Shown here: in pieces, positions 39,101 through 47,104 of the stretch
Layout of the letters: every line of letters starts with the position of its first letter
Numbering within the stretch: the stretch's first letter is position 1
DNA from: an uncultured Clostridia bacterium
GTDB taxonomy: Bacteria; Bacillota; Clostridia; Christensenellales; Borkfalkiaceae
Length of the DNA: 64,000 nucleotides
Assembly (NCBI GenBank): GCA_947625245.1
Contig: CANQNO010000002.1
Location: 1 to 64,000 of the forward strand
Direction: 5' to 3'
Position numbers and translations under genes: made by a program
Notes under the pieces: generated by a model
Told to the model about the DNA's origin: nothing
Seen by the model: the letters and a program-made list of their open reading frames with translations, nothing else
Databases searched by the model: none

Positions 39101-41495
39101 GGGCAAATTCCAAAATGCAGAAGACTTTGAAAATTACTTTAAGTTGACGAGTATTCCCGATGGCTGGGGCAAGGAACATTACTACAATGCCACGCCTTTG
39201 CAGATTAATCTGACGATTGACAGCAACGAATTTACAATTACAAACAAACTCGTTAAGTTACAAGCGGGCGCACTTGAAATAATAATGAATTTCTCATTGA
39301 TAAAACTTACAAGTGTGCAATTTACGGGCTTTGACAGCAACAATAAGGATAACGGCGGCGATGTATACAAGGGCTATCAACAAGTCCGCGTATTCGCTAA
39401 GCACAGCGATTATGCCGAAAATAAGGTAAGTAAAAAGGTAGACTATTTCCGTATTCCCGTTACGGCAATGAGCAAAATGGCAGGCGGTGACCAATCCGCA
39501 GACCTCGGCGAGCTTGTGTGGACCATGACAGGCTATAGGGGCAACACGCCTACAGACTTTAAGCTTACGCAAACAGGTAAATCTTTCAATTACAACGGCA
39601 AAGAGTATACTGTTAAAACCGACGGCGTCACAGTCAAATTACAACAGGGTGAAAAAGTCATTATCGACGAAAATGGCGTTTATGCAAGCGACGAAAAAAT
39701 ACCCTGGGTAGACGTATATTCGGAAAAGGGATATGCGCGAATTTACTTCGGCGATTTTGCGGGTCTTTCCGAAACTGACGTACAAAACGACTACTTCGGC
39801 AACTTTGACGACAAGGAGAGCTGGATTCAGCCAGAACAAGTAGTAGACGACGACAGCGGCAGAAACTTTGCTATTTCCGATTCTTCCTTTACTTTCCTTA
39901 AATTGCAAGGCGGCGACGGCGTGGAAGACGGCGTCAACGCGCATTTCAACTTCAACGTTCTTGCGGACGACAACCTTGTAAACGTATTCAACGCTACCGG
40001 CTATTATGCGTATAGCAATTTGGTATTGCACAACGATTTGTACGGCAACGGTGAATTGGAAAGCGGTTTAGAGCAAGAGAAGCGTAACAACGACCAAATT
40101 TTGGATATTCATTTAAATAGTAAATCTTCATCGAGTCCCGACACGTTAGCCAATAAAACTATATACGGAAACGGCTATCAAGTGAATTTGAACGTGTTGA
40201 ACGAAATGATTGTTGCAACAGGCTCTACCGATAATGGCGGTTATATGAATCACGGCGGGCAGGAAAATACAGGTAATGCAACGCACTTCACAAGTCTTTA
40301 CAATGTGACTATGAAGGGGAGAAACAGTGCCGAAAAAGTGAGCTCCGCGCAATTTGCAATTCTCTTCAATATAAAGAACGTCTATTATACCGACCTGCAA
40401 AATTACAGCAAGATGAACCCGAAGAACGGCAGCATGTCGATCAAGAACTCGGTGCTCCGCAACGTCGCCGTGCAGGCATTGCAACTTTGGAACGAGGCAA
40501 GTAATCCTGCCGCTACAAGAGGGTATTGGTCGGTTTATTTTGAAAATGTGGCAATCGTCAACGCAACGAAGGGCATTTCGATAGAAGGTAGTGCGGACAA
40601 GGCAACTTCCAAGTACCATACGGTTTACATCAAGGGCTTCTTAGACGCGCTGAATTATAACAATGTTGAAGGCTTAATGGATCAAATCGGGAAAAATCTC
40701 GGCGGCGCAGATGCCATGATGGAGCAAATCACCAAAGTGTTAGGCGGTTCGCAATATTGCAGTCAAACCAAAATCGGTAATTTTGTTGAATGGTTCGGCA
40801 GCAACGAGAGAACAGTCACAATGAATAGCGGTACCAAGGTCTACGACGGGTATAAAAATATTTATGTGAATCCTGTTATTGTGGACACTGGTGTTGATGG
40901 GGAAACGAAGAGGGCCGACGCTGCCCCGATCGGCGGTTTGGCCGGGGCCATCAAAGGGTGGGACGGAAGCGCGTACGTTAATGCTTTGGAGAATGATACG
41001 GACGCGAAATTGGCGCGGCCCTTATACGGCTCGGATCTTGTCAGTCAGATGTTTGGTAATGGGCTTATAACGGCATACACATATAATGCTCAAAACAGTA
41101 CCGACGGCGGATTTGTTTACGCACCTTCGACCGGTAACTACCATAGCAGAATTCAGCTTGTGCTCAGTCGTCCCGAACTTGGGAAACTCTTCTCGAAAGA
41201 GCGTAATATCCGCCTGTTGTGCCAATATCTCGATATCGACGCCGAAGGCAATCCGATCAGAAACGACGACCATATTCTTTGGCACATGCAAAAGGCGTAC
41301 CGCGATATGTCGCTCATCAACGGAAGAGAGGAAAATCACGAAGAGGCCTTGAAACAGTCGCTGATCGAGGCGCGCGATCGCGAGGATTGGGACGGACAAT
41401 GGCCCGACGGGACGACGCTTGACGGCGCCCTTGCGGCTTACGAGGCGCTCTCGCAGGCGGTAGTTCCCGCCGATAAAAAAGAGTATTGCATTTAA
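36192..41495 (+). CDS. Giant Ig-like (Big_2) surface protein
   Basis: The 1767-residue protein begins with a hydrophobic segment (about 6-28) without a lipobox, so it is a signal peptide or an uncleaved anchor. Three Big_2-type modules follow (about 35-124, 127-210 and 213-290), with the typical WSSSDNSVLTVSANGTVTAV and GGGTATITAVSDD. A long beta-rich middle has no motif I recognise. From about residue 1230 the repeated N, G and short strands suggest a beta-helix. There is no LPxTG or C-terminal anchor. From about base 40380 codon use shifts to ATC and AAG, suggesting a recombined 3' part. It is the third gene of the G15 operon and may be the exported or partner protein. Confidence 0.8.
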   Translation: MKKLMSATIILLPLIILAIMLVSGAIMSLTTHIYVEKVEFSDQNAIILVMDDESNPPTYDLSSEINIFPAKAQKRDIVFASKDESLVKVNEEGLITAVFYGETYVTVQSVENKAAIATRKVIVTDDSVHAIALRGGVSQEMYEGDTQKLSVDIFPKEAENKLILWSSSDNSVLTVSANGTVTAVGGGTATITAVSDDNPEARASVQITCYPEIDGVQCDDTDVLTSYTCISFPKLTILPGDSGMTVTYSSSDESIAAVNAEGLITFKKEGKVTVTATVTDFGGKSKEAKKSFASTMGYYTGPLFEDAEYTVDYDEFANGDTLPIKFISAPEGAHQQIKEVIITPAGILNTITDENKNFHFEREMPVGLKYIDVKVTASVYDGLSAAITDYNDGFRLYVTRNAQSVSVEYNGLQSSEIQTNSKELTFINGSATSSATVKVQPENHTNNIVYSITSGGEFADLTEEGTLKFHDVADGTDSVKVTVHISLVDEKDVEHAGTDVDVTYTPQKPGDKQVDFTKDSETEKFVELDMLIKGNDTGVILVNTADGATLSCTADESGVVEILSPDETHHNYRISPLKGGFATVTVTAKFDDDRQTINRTIKVFVNRELSSENFTVTPQNNFRTSLETVSNCSISLNGITEDYMAGKEIYVSYGDTKDQLVTLSQAFDINFGGKSDIEVTFDVRYNSDVSAFEPTTGLPTIAHKFFTTKGRLDEAPTVTYNDTTLQFGSDKTNNITISDINEQITLSVQNSFSPADFNIKGEYKTSLEANESVGVTISEDCLTVTLTGNKKCENEKMRLTIGGKECNLSVTVISISDQIEVKYGDKTLNGDQTYNTLLNSLTFTVTPSRSDSKEITDKAVKYYFPQTDVTEPGEGADWKDFNGTIEFDQSYKGIIWFRSSDGGAQIKIKIDNLKPTDTFDYTVTIKSNEKQIGSINTAEFRTNSSDLFYRLPSDTNKVITLEIGGLESYLGKFQNAEDFENYFKLTSIPDGWGKEHYYNATPLQINLTIDSNEFTITNKLVKLQAGALEIIMNFSLIKLTSVQFTGFDSNNKDNGGDVYKGYQQVRVFAKHSDYAENKVSKKVDYFRIPVTAMSKMAGGDQSADLGELVWTMTGYRGNTPTDFKLTQTGKSFNYNGKEYTVKTDGVTVKLQQGEKVIIDENGVYASDEKIPWVDVYSEKGYARIYFGDFAGLSETDVQNDYFGNFDDKESWIQPEQVVDDDSGRNFAISDSSFTFLKLQGGDGVEDGVNAHFNFNVLADDNLVNVFNATGYYAYSNLVLHNDLYGNGELESGLEQEKRNNDQILDIHLNSKSSSSPDTLANKTIYGNGYQVNLNVLNEMIVATGSTDNGGYMNHGGQENTGNATHFTSLYNVTMKGRNSAEKVSSAQFAILFNIKNVYYTDLQNYSKMNPKNGSMSIKNSVLRNVAVQALQLWNEASNPAATRGYWSVYFENVAIVNATKGISIEGSADKATSKYHTVYIKGFLDALNYNNVEGLMDQIGKNLGGADAMMEQITKVLGGSQYCSQTKIGNFVEWFGSNERTVTMNSGTKVYDGYKNIYVNPVIVDTGVDGETKRADAAPIGGLAGAIKGWDGSAYVNALENDTDAKLARPLYGSDLVSQMFGNGLITAYTYNAQNSTDGGFVYAPSTGNYHSRIQLVLSRPELGKLFSKERNIRLLCQYLDIDAEGNPIRNDDHILWHMQKAYRDMSLINGREENHEEALKQSLIEARDREDWDGQWPDGTTLDGALAAYEALSQAVVPADKKEYCI

Positions 41496-41501
41496 ACGCG
41501 T

Positions 41502-42341
41502 ATGGGCACAGTTTTAGTAGGCAACGGCTTTTACTTTATCTATATCGCCGCCGCGCTCGTTTATATTGCCGCGCTTGCGCTTATAGCCAAACGTTTAAGC
41601 CGTAAAGCCGCCCGCGCCCTGTTTTTGGCTCTGCTGTTTTTTAACTTTGCTCTGCACTTTTTAAAACAGGCGTTTCCGCCCTATATCAACGATTTCCCGG
41701 GGTCGCTCAAAAGTTCGGGGTTGCAAAACCTCTGCGCGGTCTCAACGGTGTTTTTCCCTTTCATTTACCTGTTCAAAAAACAAAACGTATTGCACGATTA
41801 CGCCTATTTTATAGGGCTTTGCGGCGGTTTGGGCGCGCTTTTTTACCCCACCGAAGCTTTGGGTTATTCGCCCGTGGCTTTTGACACGTTAAGGTTTTAT
41901 TTCACGCACATAAATTTGCTGGCTGTGCCGTTGGCGGCGGCGGTTTCGGGCATTTACGTACCGCGCCTTAAAATGTTTTGGGCGGTGCCCTTATTATTCC
42001 TCGCCCAACAGACCGTAATTTTTCTTTACGAGCTGTTTCTTGTGGGAGTGGGGGCGGTGCAGGCGGACGTTGCAAAATTTTTGGACGCGGGTTTCCGCAA
42101 TTCCAGCTTTACTTTCGGCGTCCGCTCGGACTTTGCGGCTGTTAAATTTTTGTTCGACCCGCTGGTGCCCGCGTTTTTTAAGACGGATGCGTTCAACATA
42201 AACGGCGGCAAGCCTTTCTACTTTCCCGTTTTATGGATGATTGTGCCCGCGTTTGTGTATTTGATACCCGTTTATGTAATTATTTCCTCGCCGTTTTGGA
42301 TTATTTCGGCGTTAAAAACCCGTCGTTCCAAATCCGCTTAG
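41502..42341 (+). CDS. Polytopic membrane protein, YwaF/TMEM164-like
   Basis: The 279-residue protein has about seven helices. A loop with HDYAYFIGLCGGLGALFYPTEALGY and the helix LQNLCAVSTVFFPFIYLF resemble the YwaF (TIGR02206) family, whose function in bacteria is not known. It starts 6 bp after the surface-protein gene without a visible ribosome site, so it is probably translated by coupling. Codon use returns to the genome norm. The family assignment is moderately sure. Confidence 0.6.
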   Translation: MGTVLVGNGFYFIYIAAALVYIAALALIAKRLSRKAARALFLALLFFNFALHFLKQAFPPYINDFPGSLKSSGLQNLCAVSTVFFPFIYLFKKQNVLHDYAYFIGLCGGLGALFYPTEALGYSPVAFDTLRFYFTHINLLAVPLAAAVSGIYVPRLKMFWAVPLLFLAQQTVIFLYELFLVGVGAVQADVAKFLDAGFRNSSFTFGVRSDFAAVKFLFDPLVPAFFKTDAFNINGGKPFYFPVLWMIVPAFVYLIPVYVIISSPFWIISALKTRRSKSA

Positions 42342-42417
42342 GGAAAAATTTATCATTTTTTTATTGTTACCGGATTAGGGTTACTTTAAAATCTGAATTT
42401 CATCGTTTTTTATTTCC

Positions 42418-42450
42418 TCCGCCCGCCGCGCAATTTGCGCGGCGGGCGGA
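42418..42450. terminator. Hairpin at the end of the ABC operon
   Basis: TCCGCCCGCCGCGCA pairs perfectly with TGCGCGGCGGGCGGA around ATT. The T-run is poor, but stem stability is high. Confidence 0.7.
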
Positions 42451-42456
42451 AATTAT

Positions 42457-42485
42457 TTGACTTTATTTGTATGCGGTAATATAAT
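42457..42485 (+). promoter_or_regulatory. Sigma-A promoter of the alr operon
   Basis: TTGACT, 17 bases, TATAAT, 47 bp before the alr ATG. Confidence 0.75.
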
Positions 42486-42532
42486 TTTGGTGAATTCCCG
42501 CCATTGCCCTTTGCGGCATATAATGTAGATGT

Positions 42533-43528
42533 ATGCAAAAAACAGCGGCGGTAGTAAATTTAAATAATCTTGTTTATAACGCCCGCTTCGTGCGTAAAAT
42601 CATAGGCGACAAGGCATTTTATGCCGTGGTAAAGGCGGACGCTTACGGGCACGGCGGCGCGGAGGTCGCTCTTGCCCTCCAAAACCTCGTACAGGGCTTT
42701 TGCGTGGCTATCACGGACGAGGGAGCGGCTTTGCGGCTGGCGGGCGTCACAAAGCCCGTTTTGGTGCTTACGCCGCCTTTGGGAGAGGACGACGTGCTCC
42801 GCGCAGAGTTTTACGGGCTGACTTTAAGTGTAAACTCCCTTTATACCGCAAAACTCGTAAAGGGGCTGCCCTGCCACATAAAGGTCAATACGGGCATGAA
42901 CCGCTTCGGCTGCGGGTTAAAGGAACTTAAAAAAATTTTGCAGGTTCTCCCGCCCGAAAGCGTTTTGGGGGTGTACTCACATTTGTACGACCCCGCCGAC
43001 CCTTCCGCCTGTACAAAACAGCTTCAAATTTTCAAATCCGCCGAAAGCGAGGTAAAGGGGGTAAACCCTTCGGCGTTGGCGCACCTTGCGGCAAGCGGCG
43101 GCGTTCTTGCCTATAACAGCGGCTTGCCCGCCGCGCAGGAACTTTTAAAAGACGGTGTGCGGTGCGGGATATTGCTGTACGGCTATGCCCCCGCGGGGTT
43201 TTCGGCTGAAGTGAAGCCCGTGTTAAAAGTCTATGCGCGTAAAGCCCAGACCTCGCCCTTTATCGGCGGCGGGATAGGCTATGAAAAGGCGCAAAAAAAT
43301 TATAAAAACCTCTCCGTATACCGTTTGGGATATGCCGACGGATTTTCGCGGGCGTCGGGGCTGGGCGAAAGCCCGCTGTGCATGGATTCTTTTTTGTCGG
43401 AAGACGATAAAAATTACAAACTCGTGTTTTCGAACGCGGCGGAGTATGCCGCAAAGTTAGGCTCTATCCCCTACGAAGCGCTCTGTTCGGTGACGAAGAG
43501 GGCGCAAAGGTTTTATGTTTATGAGTGA
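42533..43528 (+). CDS. alr: Alanine racemase
   Basis: The PLP enzyme makes D-alanine for peptidoglycan. The 331-residue protein has the PLP lysine Lys34 in AVVKADAYGHG, the substrate-region motif KVNTGMNRFG, and RLGYADGFSRA in the C-terminal domain. It is somewhat short (usual 360-390) because the C-terminal beta domain is reduced. No clear ribosome site precedes the ATG. It overlaps the next gene, and the following genes run on to the DAHP synthase. Confidence 0.9.
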   Translation: MQKTAAVVNLNNLVYNARFVRKIIGDKAFYAVVKADAYGHGGAEVALALQNLVQGFCVAITDEGAALRLAGVTKPVLVLTPPLGEDDVLRAEFYGLTLSVNSLYTAKLVKGLPCHIKVNTGMNRFGCGLKELKKILQVLPPESVLGVYSHLYDPADPSACTKQLQIFKSAESEVKGVNPSALAHLAASGGVLAYNSGLPAAQELLKDGVRCGILLYGYAPAGFSAEVKPVLKVYARKAQTSPFIGGGIGYEKAQKNYKNLSVYRLGYADGFSRASGLGESPLCMDSFLSEDDKNYKLVFSNAAEYAAKLGSIPYEALCSVTKRAQRFYVYE

Positions 43529-44072
43529 TAAAAACGAAATTCGCGCAAAAATGCGCGCCCTGCGCAAAAATTTTGCGGGCGAAGGGCGGGAGAGCGCCGA
43601 CCGTGAAATTTTAAATTCTTTCATTTCCGTGTTCGGCGGCTTTGACGGCTATTTTATTTACAACTCGTTCTCTTCCGAAGCGCGCACCGATCTGATACAA
43701 AAAGAGCTTTTAAAGGCGGGCAAGCGGGTTTATTTGCCCCGCGTAGAGGGCAGGGATATGGTCGCCGTTTTGTACGGCGGCGGTTTTAAAGAGGGCGCGT
43801 TCAAAATTTCGGAACCTTTGGGAGAGCCTTATTCGGGCGATATAAACGTGACGGCGATACCTCTGCTCGCGGTGAACGGGCGGGGTTACCGCATAGGTTA
43901 CGGCGGCGGCTTTTACGACAGATATTTAAAGGATAAAACCACGTTAAAAGTGGGTTTGGGCTATGATTTCCAGATGACGGATTTTGAAGAAGAGCCGTTC
44001 GACGTGCCCCTCGACTACTTTGTCTCCGAAAAGGGTATAAAAAAATTCGGCAAGAAAGGCGGCGGGCTATGA
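43515..44072 (+). CDS. 5-formyltetrahydrofolate cyclo-ligase family protein
   Basis: The 185-residue enzyme converts 5-formyl-THF to 5,10-methenyl-THF. The signature is GYRIGYGGGFYDRYL; an N-terminal basic segment (KNEIRAKMRALRK) and YLPRVEGRDM also fit. The start at 43515 overlaps alr by 14 bp; the ATG at 43521 has better spacing from AAAGG and may be the real start. It lies directly before rsmD with a 4-bp overlap. Confidence 0.92.
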   Translation: MFMSDKNEIRAKMRALRKNFAGEGRESADREILNSFISVFGGFDGYFIYNSFSSEARTDLIQKELLKAGKRVYLPRVEGRDMVAVLYGGGFKEGAFKISEPLGEPYSGDINVTAIPLLAVNGRGYRIGYGGGFYDRYLKDKTTLKVGLGYDFQMTDFEEEPFDVPLDYFVSEKGIKKFGKKGGGL

Positions 44073-44617
44073 GGGTAATAAGCGGAAAGTACCGCTCGCT
44101 CGTTCTGGCGGAGTTCAAAGGCGAAGAAATACGCCCGACCGCCGACAGGGTGAAAGAGAGCCTTTTCAATATTCTCTCATCACGCGTTGCGGGTGCGGTT
44201 GTGCTCGACCTGTTCTGCGGGAGCGGAAGCCTCGGCATCGAGTGCCTCTCGCGCGGCGCAAACAAGGTGGTTTTCAACGACATATCCAAAGACAGCCTTG
44301 CGGTGCTCAAAAAGAACCTTGCAAAACTCAAAGGGGAAAATAATTACGGGGTTTCCGCAATGGATTTCAAAAGTTTTTTGGGCGCTGCAAAAGAGAAGTT
44401 CGATTTGATTTTTCTCGACCCGCCGTACAGGCTGGAAGCGGGTGCGGAGGCGCTTGCGTTAATAGCTGAAAAGGGGCTTTTATCCCGCGGCGGCGCGGCG
44501 GTGCTCGAGCGGGACAAGCCGTTCGGCGGCTGTATAGAGGGGCTTAAAATGTACGACGAGCGCAAATACGGCATAACGTATTTGAGTTTCTTTTGCAACG
44601 ATACGGGTGAATTATGA
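44069..44617 (+). CDS. rsmD: 16S rRNA (guanine966-N2)-methyltransferase RsmD
   Basis: The 182-residue protein has the N-terminal substrate segment MRVISGKYRS, the SAM motif VLDLFCGSGSLGIECLSRGA and the catalytic-type FLDPPY. It methylates G966 of 16S rRNA in the small subunit. It overlaps its neighbours by 4 bp on each side. The order rsmD-coaD is the same as ylbH-ylbI in B. subtilis. Confidence 0.94.
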   Translation: MRVISGKYRSLVLAEFKGEEIRPTADRVKESLFNILSSRVAGAVVLDLFCGSGSLGIECLSRGANKVVFNDISKDSLAVLKKNLAKLKGENNYGVSAMDFKSFLGAAKEKFDLIFLDPPYRLEAGAEALALIAEKGLLSRGGAAVLERDKPFGGCIEGLKMYDERKYGITYLSFFCNDTGEL

Positions 44618-45105
44618 AAAAATGCGTATTTTCGGGCACGTTCGACCCGCCCACAGCGGGTCACGAAAAGATTATAAAAACCTGTTTGAAAATTTTTGAC
44701 GAGGTAGTGGTGGCGGTTATGATAAACACGGGCAAAACGCCTCTGTTGTCCGCCGAAAACCGCAAATATTTGCTTGAAAAGCTGTTCAAAGACGAAAAGC
44801 GGGTGCGCGTGGAAATATTTTCGTGCGCGGCGGCGGACGTCCTCGAAAAGGAGAATACCCCCTTTTACGTGCGCGGCATACGCAACACAATAGATTTCGA
44901 ATACGAAAACGCCAACTTTTTTGCAAACAGAAGGCTTAAAAGCGACATAATAACCATATATATCCCCGCCGAACAGGACAGCCTGCACATTTCTTCCACG
45001 CTCGTAAAAAATTCGGTTAAGTTCAAAAAGGAATATAGGGAATACCTGCCCGCGGCTATTGCGGACGACCTTATAAAAATGCTTGAAACCGCGGGGGAGA
45101 GCTGA
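44614..45105 (+). CDS. coaD: Phosphopantetheine adenylyltransferase
   Basis: The 163-residue enzyme makes dephospho-CoA from ATP and phosphopantetheine. The nucleotidyltransferase motif GTFDPPTAGHEKII is at the N-terminus. The family also shows RGIRNTIDFEYE and the C-terminal ISSTLVK. The GTFDPPTAGH sequence is slightly different from the usual GSFDPxTxGH. Length is normal. Confidence 0.94.
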   Translation: MKKCVFSGTFDPPTAGHEKIIKTCLKIFDEVVVAVMINTGKTPLLSAENRKYLLEKLFKDEKRVRVEIFSCAAADVLEKENTPFYVRGIRNTIDFEYENANFFANRRLKSDIITIYIPAEQDSLHISSTLVKNSVKFKKEYREYLPAAIADDLIKMLETAGES

Positions 45106-45106
45106 A

Positions 45107-46123
45107 ATGTTTCAAAAAATAAAAAAAATTCCCTCCGCTGAGGAAATTTTAAGCGCCTTACCCCTGCCTCAGGATTTGAAAAAACTTAAAGCGGAGCGGG
45201 ACGCGGCTGTAAAAGAAGCGATTGCGGGCAACGGGAAGTTTCTCGTAATAGCGGGACCGTGCTCCGCGCATGACGAAAAGCCCGTTTTGGAATACGCCGC
45301 AAAGCTGGGTAAGCTCAACTTAAAGGTAAAGGACAAGCTCACCGTCGTAATGCGGGTATACAGCAGCAAATCCCGTACGCGCGGCGCGGGCTATATGGGC
45401 ATGATCTCCAAACCCGATTACGGTATGCCGGAGGATGTGGCAAAGGGAGTATACGCCGTAAGAGATCTGAACATAAAAATAATGGGCGAAAGCGGGTTAA
45501 CCGCCGCGGACGAGATGCTCTATCCCGAAAATTATCCCTATTTTGCCGACTTGCTTTCGTATATAGCCGTGGGCGCGCGCTCGTGCGAGGACCAGCTCCA
45601 CAGGCTTGCTGCAAGCGGCATAAACGTGCCCGTGGGCTTTAAAAACCCGACGGGCGGCTCGCTTGAGATAATGCTCAACTCCGTGGGTTCGGCGCAGTCG
45701 GGGCATGTATTCGGCTTTTGCGGCTGGCAGGTAAAAACGGACGGCAACCCGCTGGCGCACTGTGTGCTCCGCGGCGCGTCATGCGGCGTAAAGAGCCGCC
45801 CCAATTACCGCCTTTGCGACGTTTTGAAACTTTCGGAAGAATATTCAAAGAGCGGGCTGTTTAACCCCGCGGCAATTATAGATTGCAACCACGCGAACAG
45901 CGGCAAAGACTATGCGCGGCAAAAAGAGATCTGCCGCGAGACCTTGCAAAACCGCTCTAAGGACGAACGCTTTGCGAAAATAGTAAAGGGAGTAATGATA
46001 GAGAGCTTTTTAAAAGAGGGCTGCCAAAGCGAAAATTCCGTTTACGGCAAGTCCGTGACCGACCCGTGCCTCGGCTGGGAGAACACCGAAAGGCTGATTT
46101 GCGAAATCGCCGAAAGGGTTTAA
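45107..46123 (+). CDS. DAHP synthase, type I (AroFGH-like)
   Basis: The 338-residue enzyme condenses PEP and erythrose 4-phosphate, the first step of aromatic biosynthesis. The ATG at 45107 has GGGGAGA upstream, and coaD stops one base before it. Motifs are AGPCSAHDEK, VGARSCEDQLHRLAASG, PVGFKNPTGG and IIDCNHANSGKD. The usual KPRT segment reads SKSRTRGAGYMGM, as in a clostridial branch but with Pro replaced by Ser. There is no regulatory ACT or chorismate mutase domain. It interrupts the usual coaD-ylbJ order. Its stop overlaps the ylbJ stop by a few bases, convergent. Confidence 0.93.
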   Translation: MFQKIKKIPSAEEILSALPLPQDLKKLKAERDAAVKEAIAGNGKFLVIAGPCSAHDEKPVLEYAAKLGKLNLKVKDKLTVVMRVYSSKSRTRGAGYMGMISKPDYGMPEDVAKGVYAVRDLNIKIMGESGLTAADEMLYPENYPYFADLLSYIAVGARSCEDQLHRLAASGINVPVGFKNPTGGSLEIMLNSVGSAQSGHVFGFCGWQVKTDGNPLAHCVLRGASCGVKSRPNYRLCDVLKLSEEYSKSGLFNPAAIIDCNHANSGKDYARQKEICRETLQNRSKDERFAKIVKGVMIESFLKEGCQSENSVYGKSVTDPCLGWENTERLICEIAERV

Positions 46124-47073
46124 CCCAAAGTCATGGGAAGGACTATTAAAAAGCACAAAATTCCCTGCAAAAATTTTACCGCAATAAATTTAAAGGGCGG
46201 AACGCCCGCTTTTACAAGATAGCTCAGCTGCTGTAAAATTATGGAAAAGCCGCCGAAAGTTATCAAAAACCCCGCGATGGCGCCTTTGAAAGGCACGGCA
46301 GAAGATTTTAAAAGCATACAGCCCGTCGTCGCTTCGGCAAGCCCCGCGCACACCGCCCGCGCCGCCGATCCGTCCATAAAAAGGCACAATAACCTTTCGG
46401 CGGGGTACAGCAGGTTGAAATCCTGCATAAATTGCGCCACAACGTAAAAAAAGGCTATAAACCCGCCCGCCACGGCAACCGAAACTATTGCGCCGTAAAA
46501 GGTGTCGTACAGCACGTTGTTGCCGCTTTTGGGCGGTCTTGCGGGCAGATTTTCCGAAGGTTTGGAAAACCGCGCCAATATCAGAGATATCAAAATCACC
46601 GACAGCGCGTGCGCTATAAAAATTTTTACGCCGAGAAGCTTGTCTCCGAACATTTTAAACCCCACGCTCCCTATTATGAACAGAGGACCGGAAGTGGAAC
46701 ACAGGGGTGCGAGTTTTTTGCAGTCGTTTTGGGTGAGAGAGCCGTTTTCGTAAAATTCGTATACAAGGCGGCTTCCCGCGGGGTAACCCGAAAGTATAGA
46801 AAGCACAAAGCACACCGCGGCGTTTTGCGGAAGGTTAAGCCTGTTCGCCGCGCCTTTCAGCGGTACCGAAGCCCTTTGCGCCATGCCCGTCTTTATAAGC
46901 ACGAGCGACAGCACGATAAACGGGAAGAGGGAGGGCAAAACGCACTCCGCCCACAATGCAAAGCCGCAAAAACAGCAATTTACGTAGCGTTCGGGAAAGA
47001 TAATAATCGCCGCGCCGAAGATGAGGACGGCGGCGCACAGCACGGCGTACATAATCTTTTTTTTCAAAGTCAT
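46120..47073 (-). CDS. ylbJ: YlbJ-family sporulation integral membrane protein
   Basis: From the ATG at 47073 the protein has 317 residues and about eight helices. The nucleoside-recognition/Gate-like motif SGYPAGSRLVYEF and the CSTSGPLFIIGSVG segment are typical of YlbJ. In B. subtilis YlbJ is needed at a mid-sporulation stage. The ylbH-coaD-ylbJ-ylbK neighbourhood is preserved here, but ylbJ is inverted and separated from coaD by a DAHP synthase. It is divergent from ylbK, with 31 bp between the start codons. Confidence 0.82.
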   Translation of the reverse strand: MTLKKKIMYAVLCAAVLIFGAAIIIFPERYVNCCFCGFALWAECVLPSLFPFIVLSLVLIKTGMAQRASVPLKGAANRLNLPQNAAVCFVLSILSGYPAGSRLVYEFYENGSLTQNDCKKLAPLCSTSGPLFIIGSVGFKMFGDKLLGVKIFIAHALSVILISLILARFSKPSENLPARPPKSGNNVLYDTFYGAIVSVAVAGGFIAFFYVVAQFMQDFNLLYPAERLLCLFMDGSAARAVCAGLAEATTGCMLLKSSAVPFKGAIAGFLITFGGFSIILQQLSYLVKAGVPPFKFIAVKFLQGILCFLIVLPMTLG

Positions 47074-47104
47074 ATTAATTTTATATTTTGGTTTGGGGTG
47101 AGAT

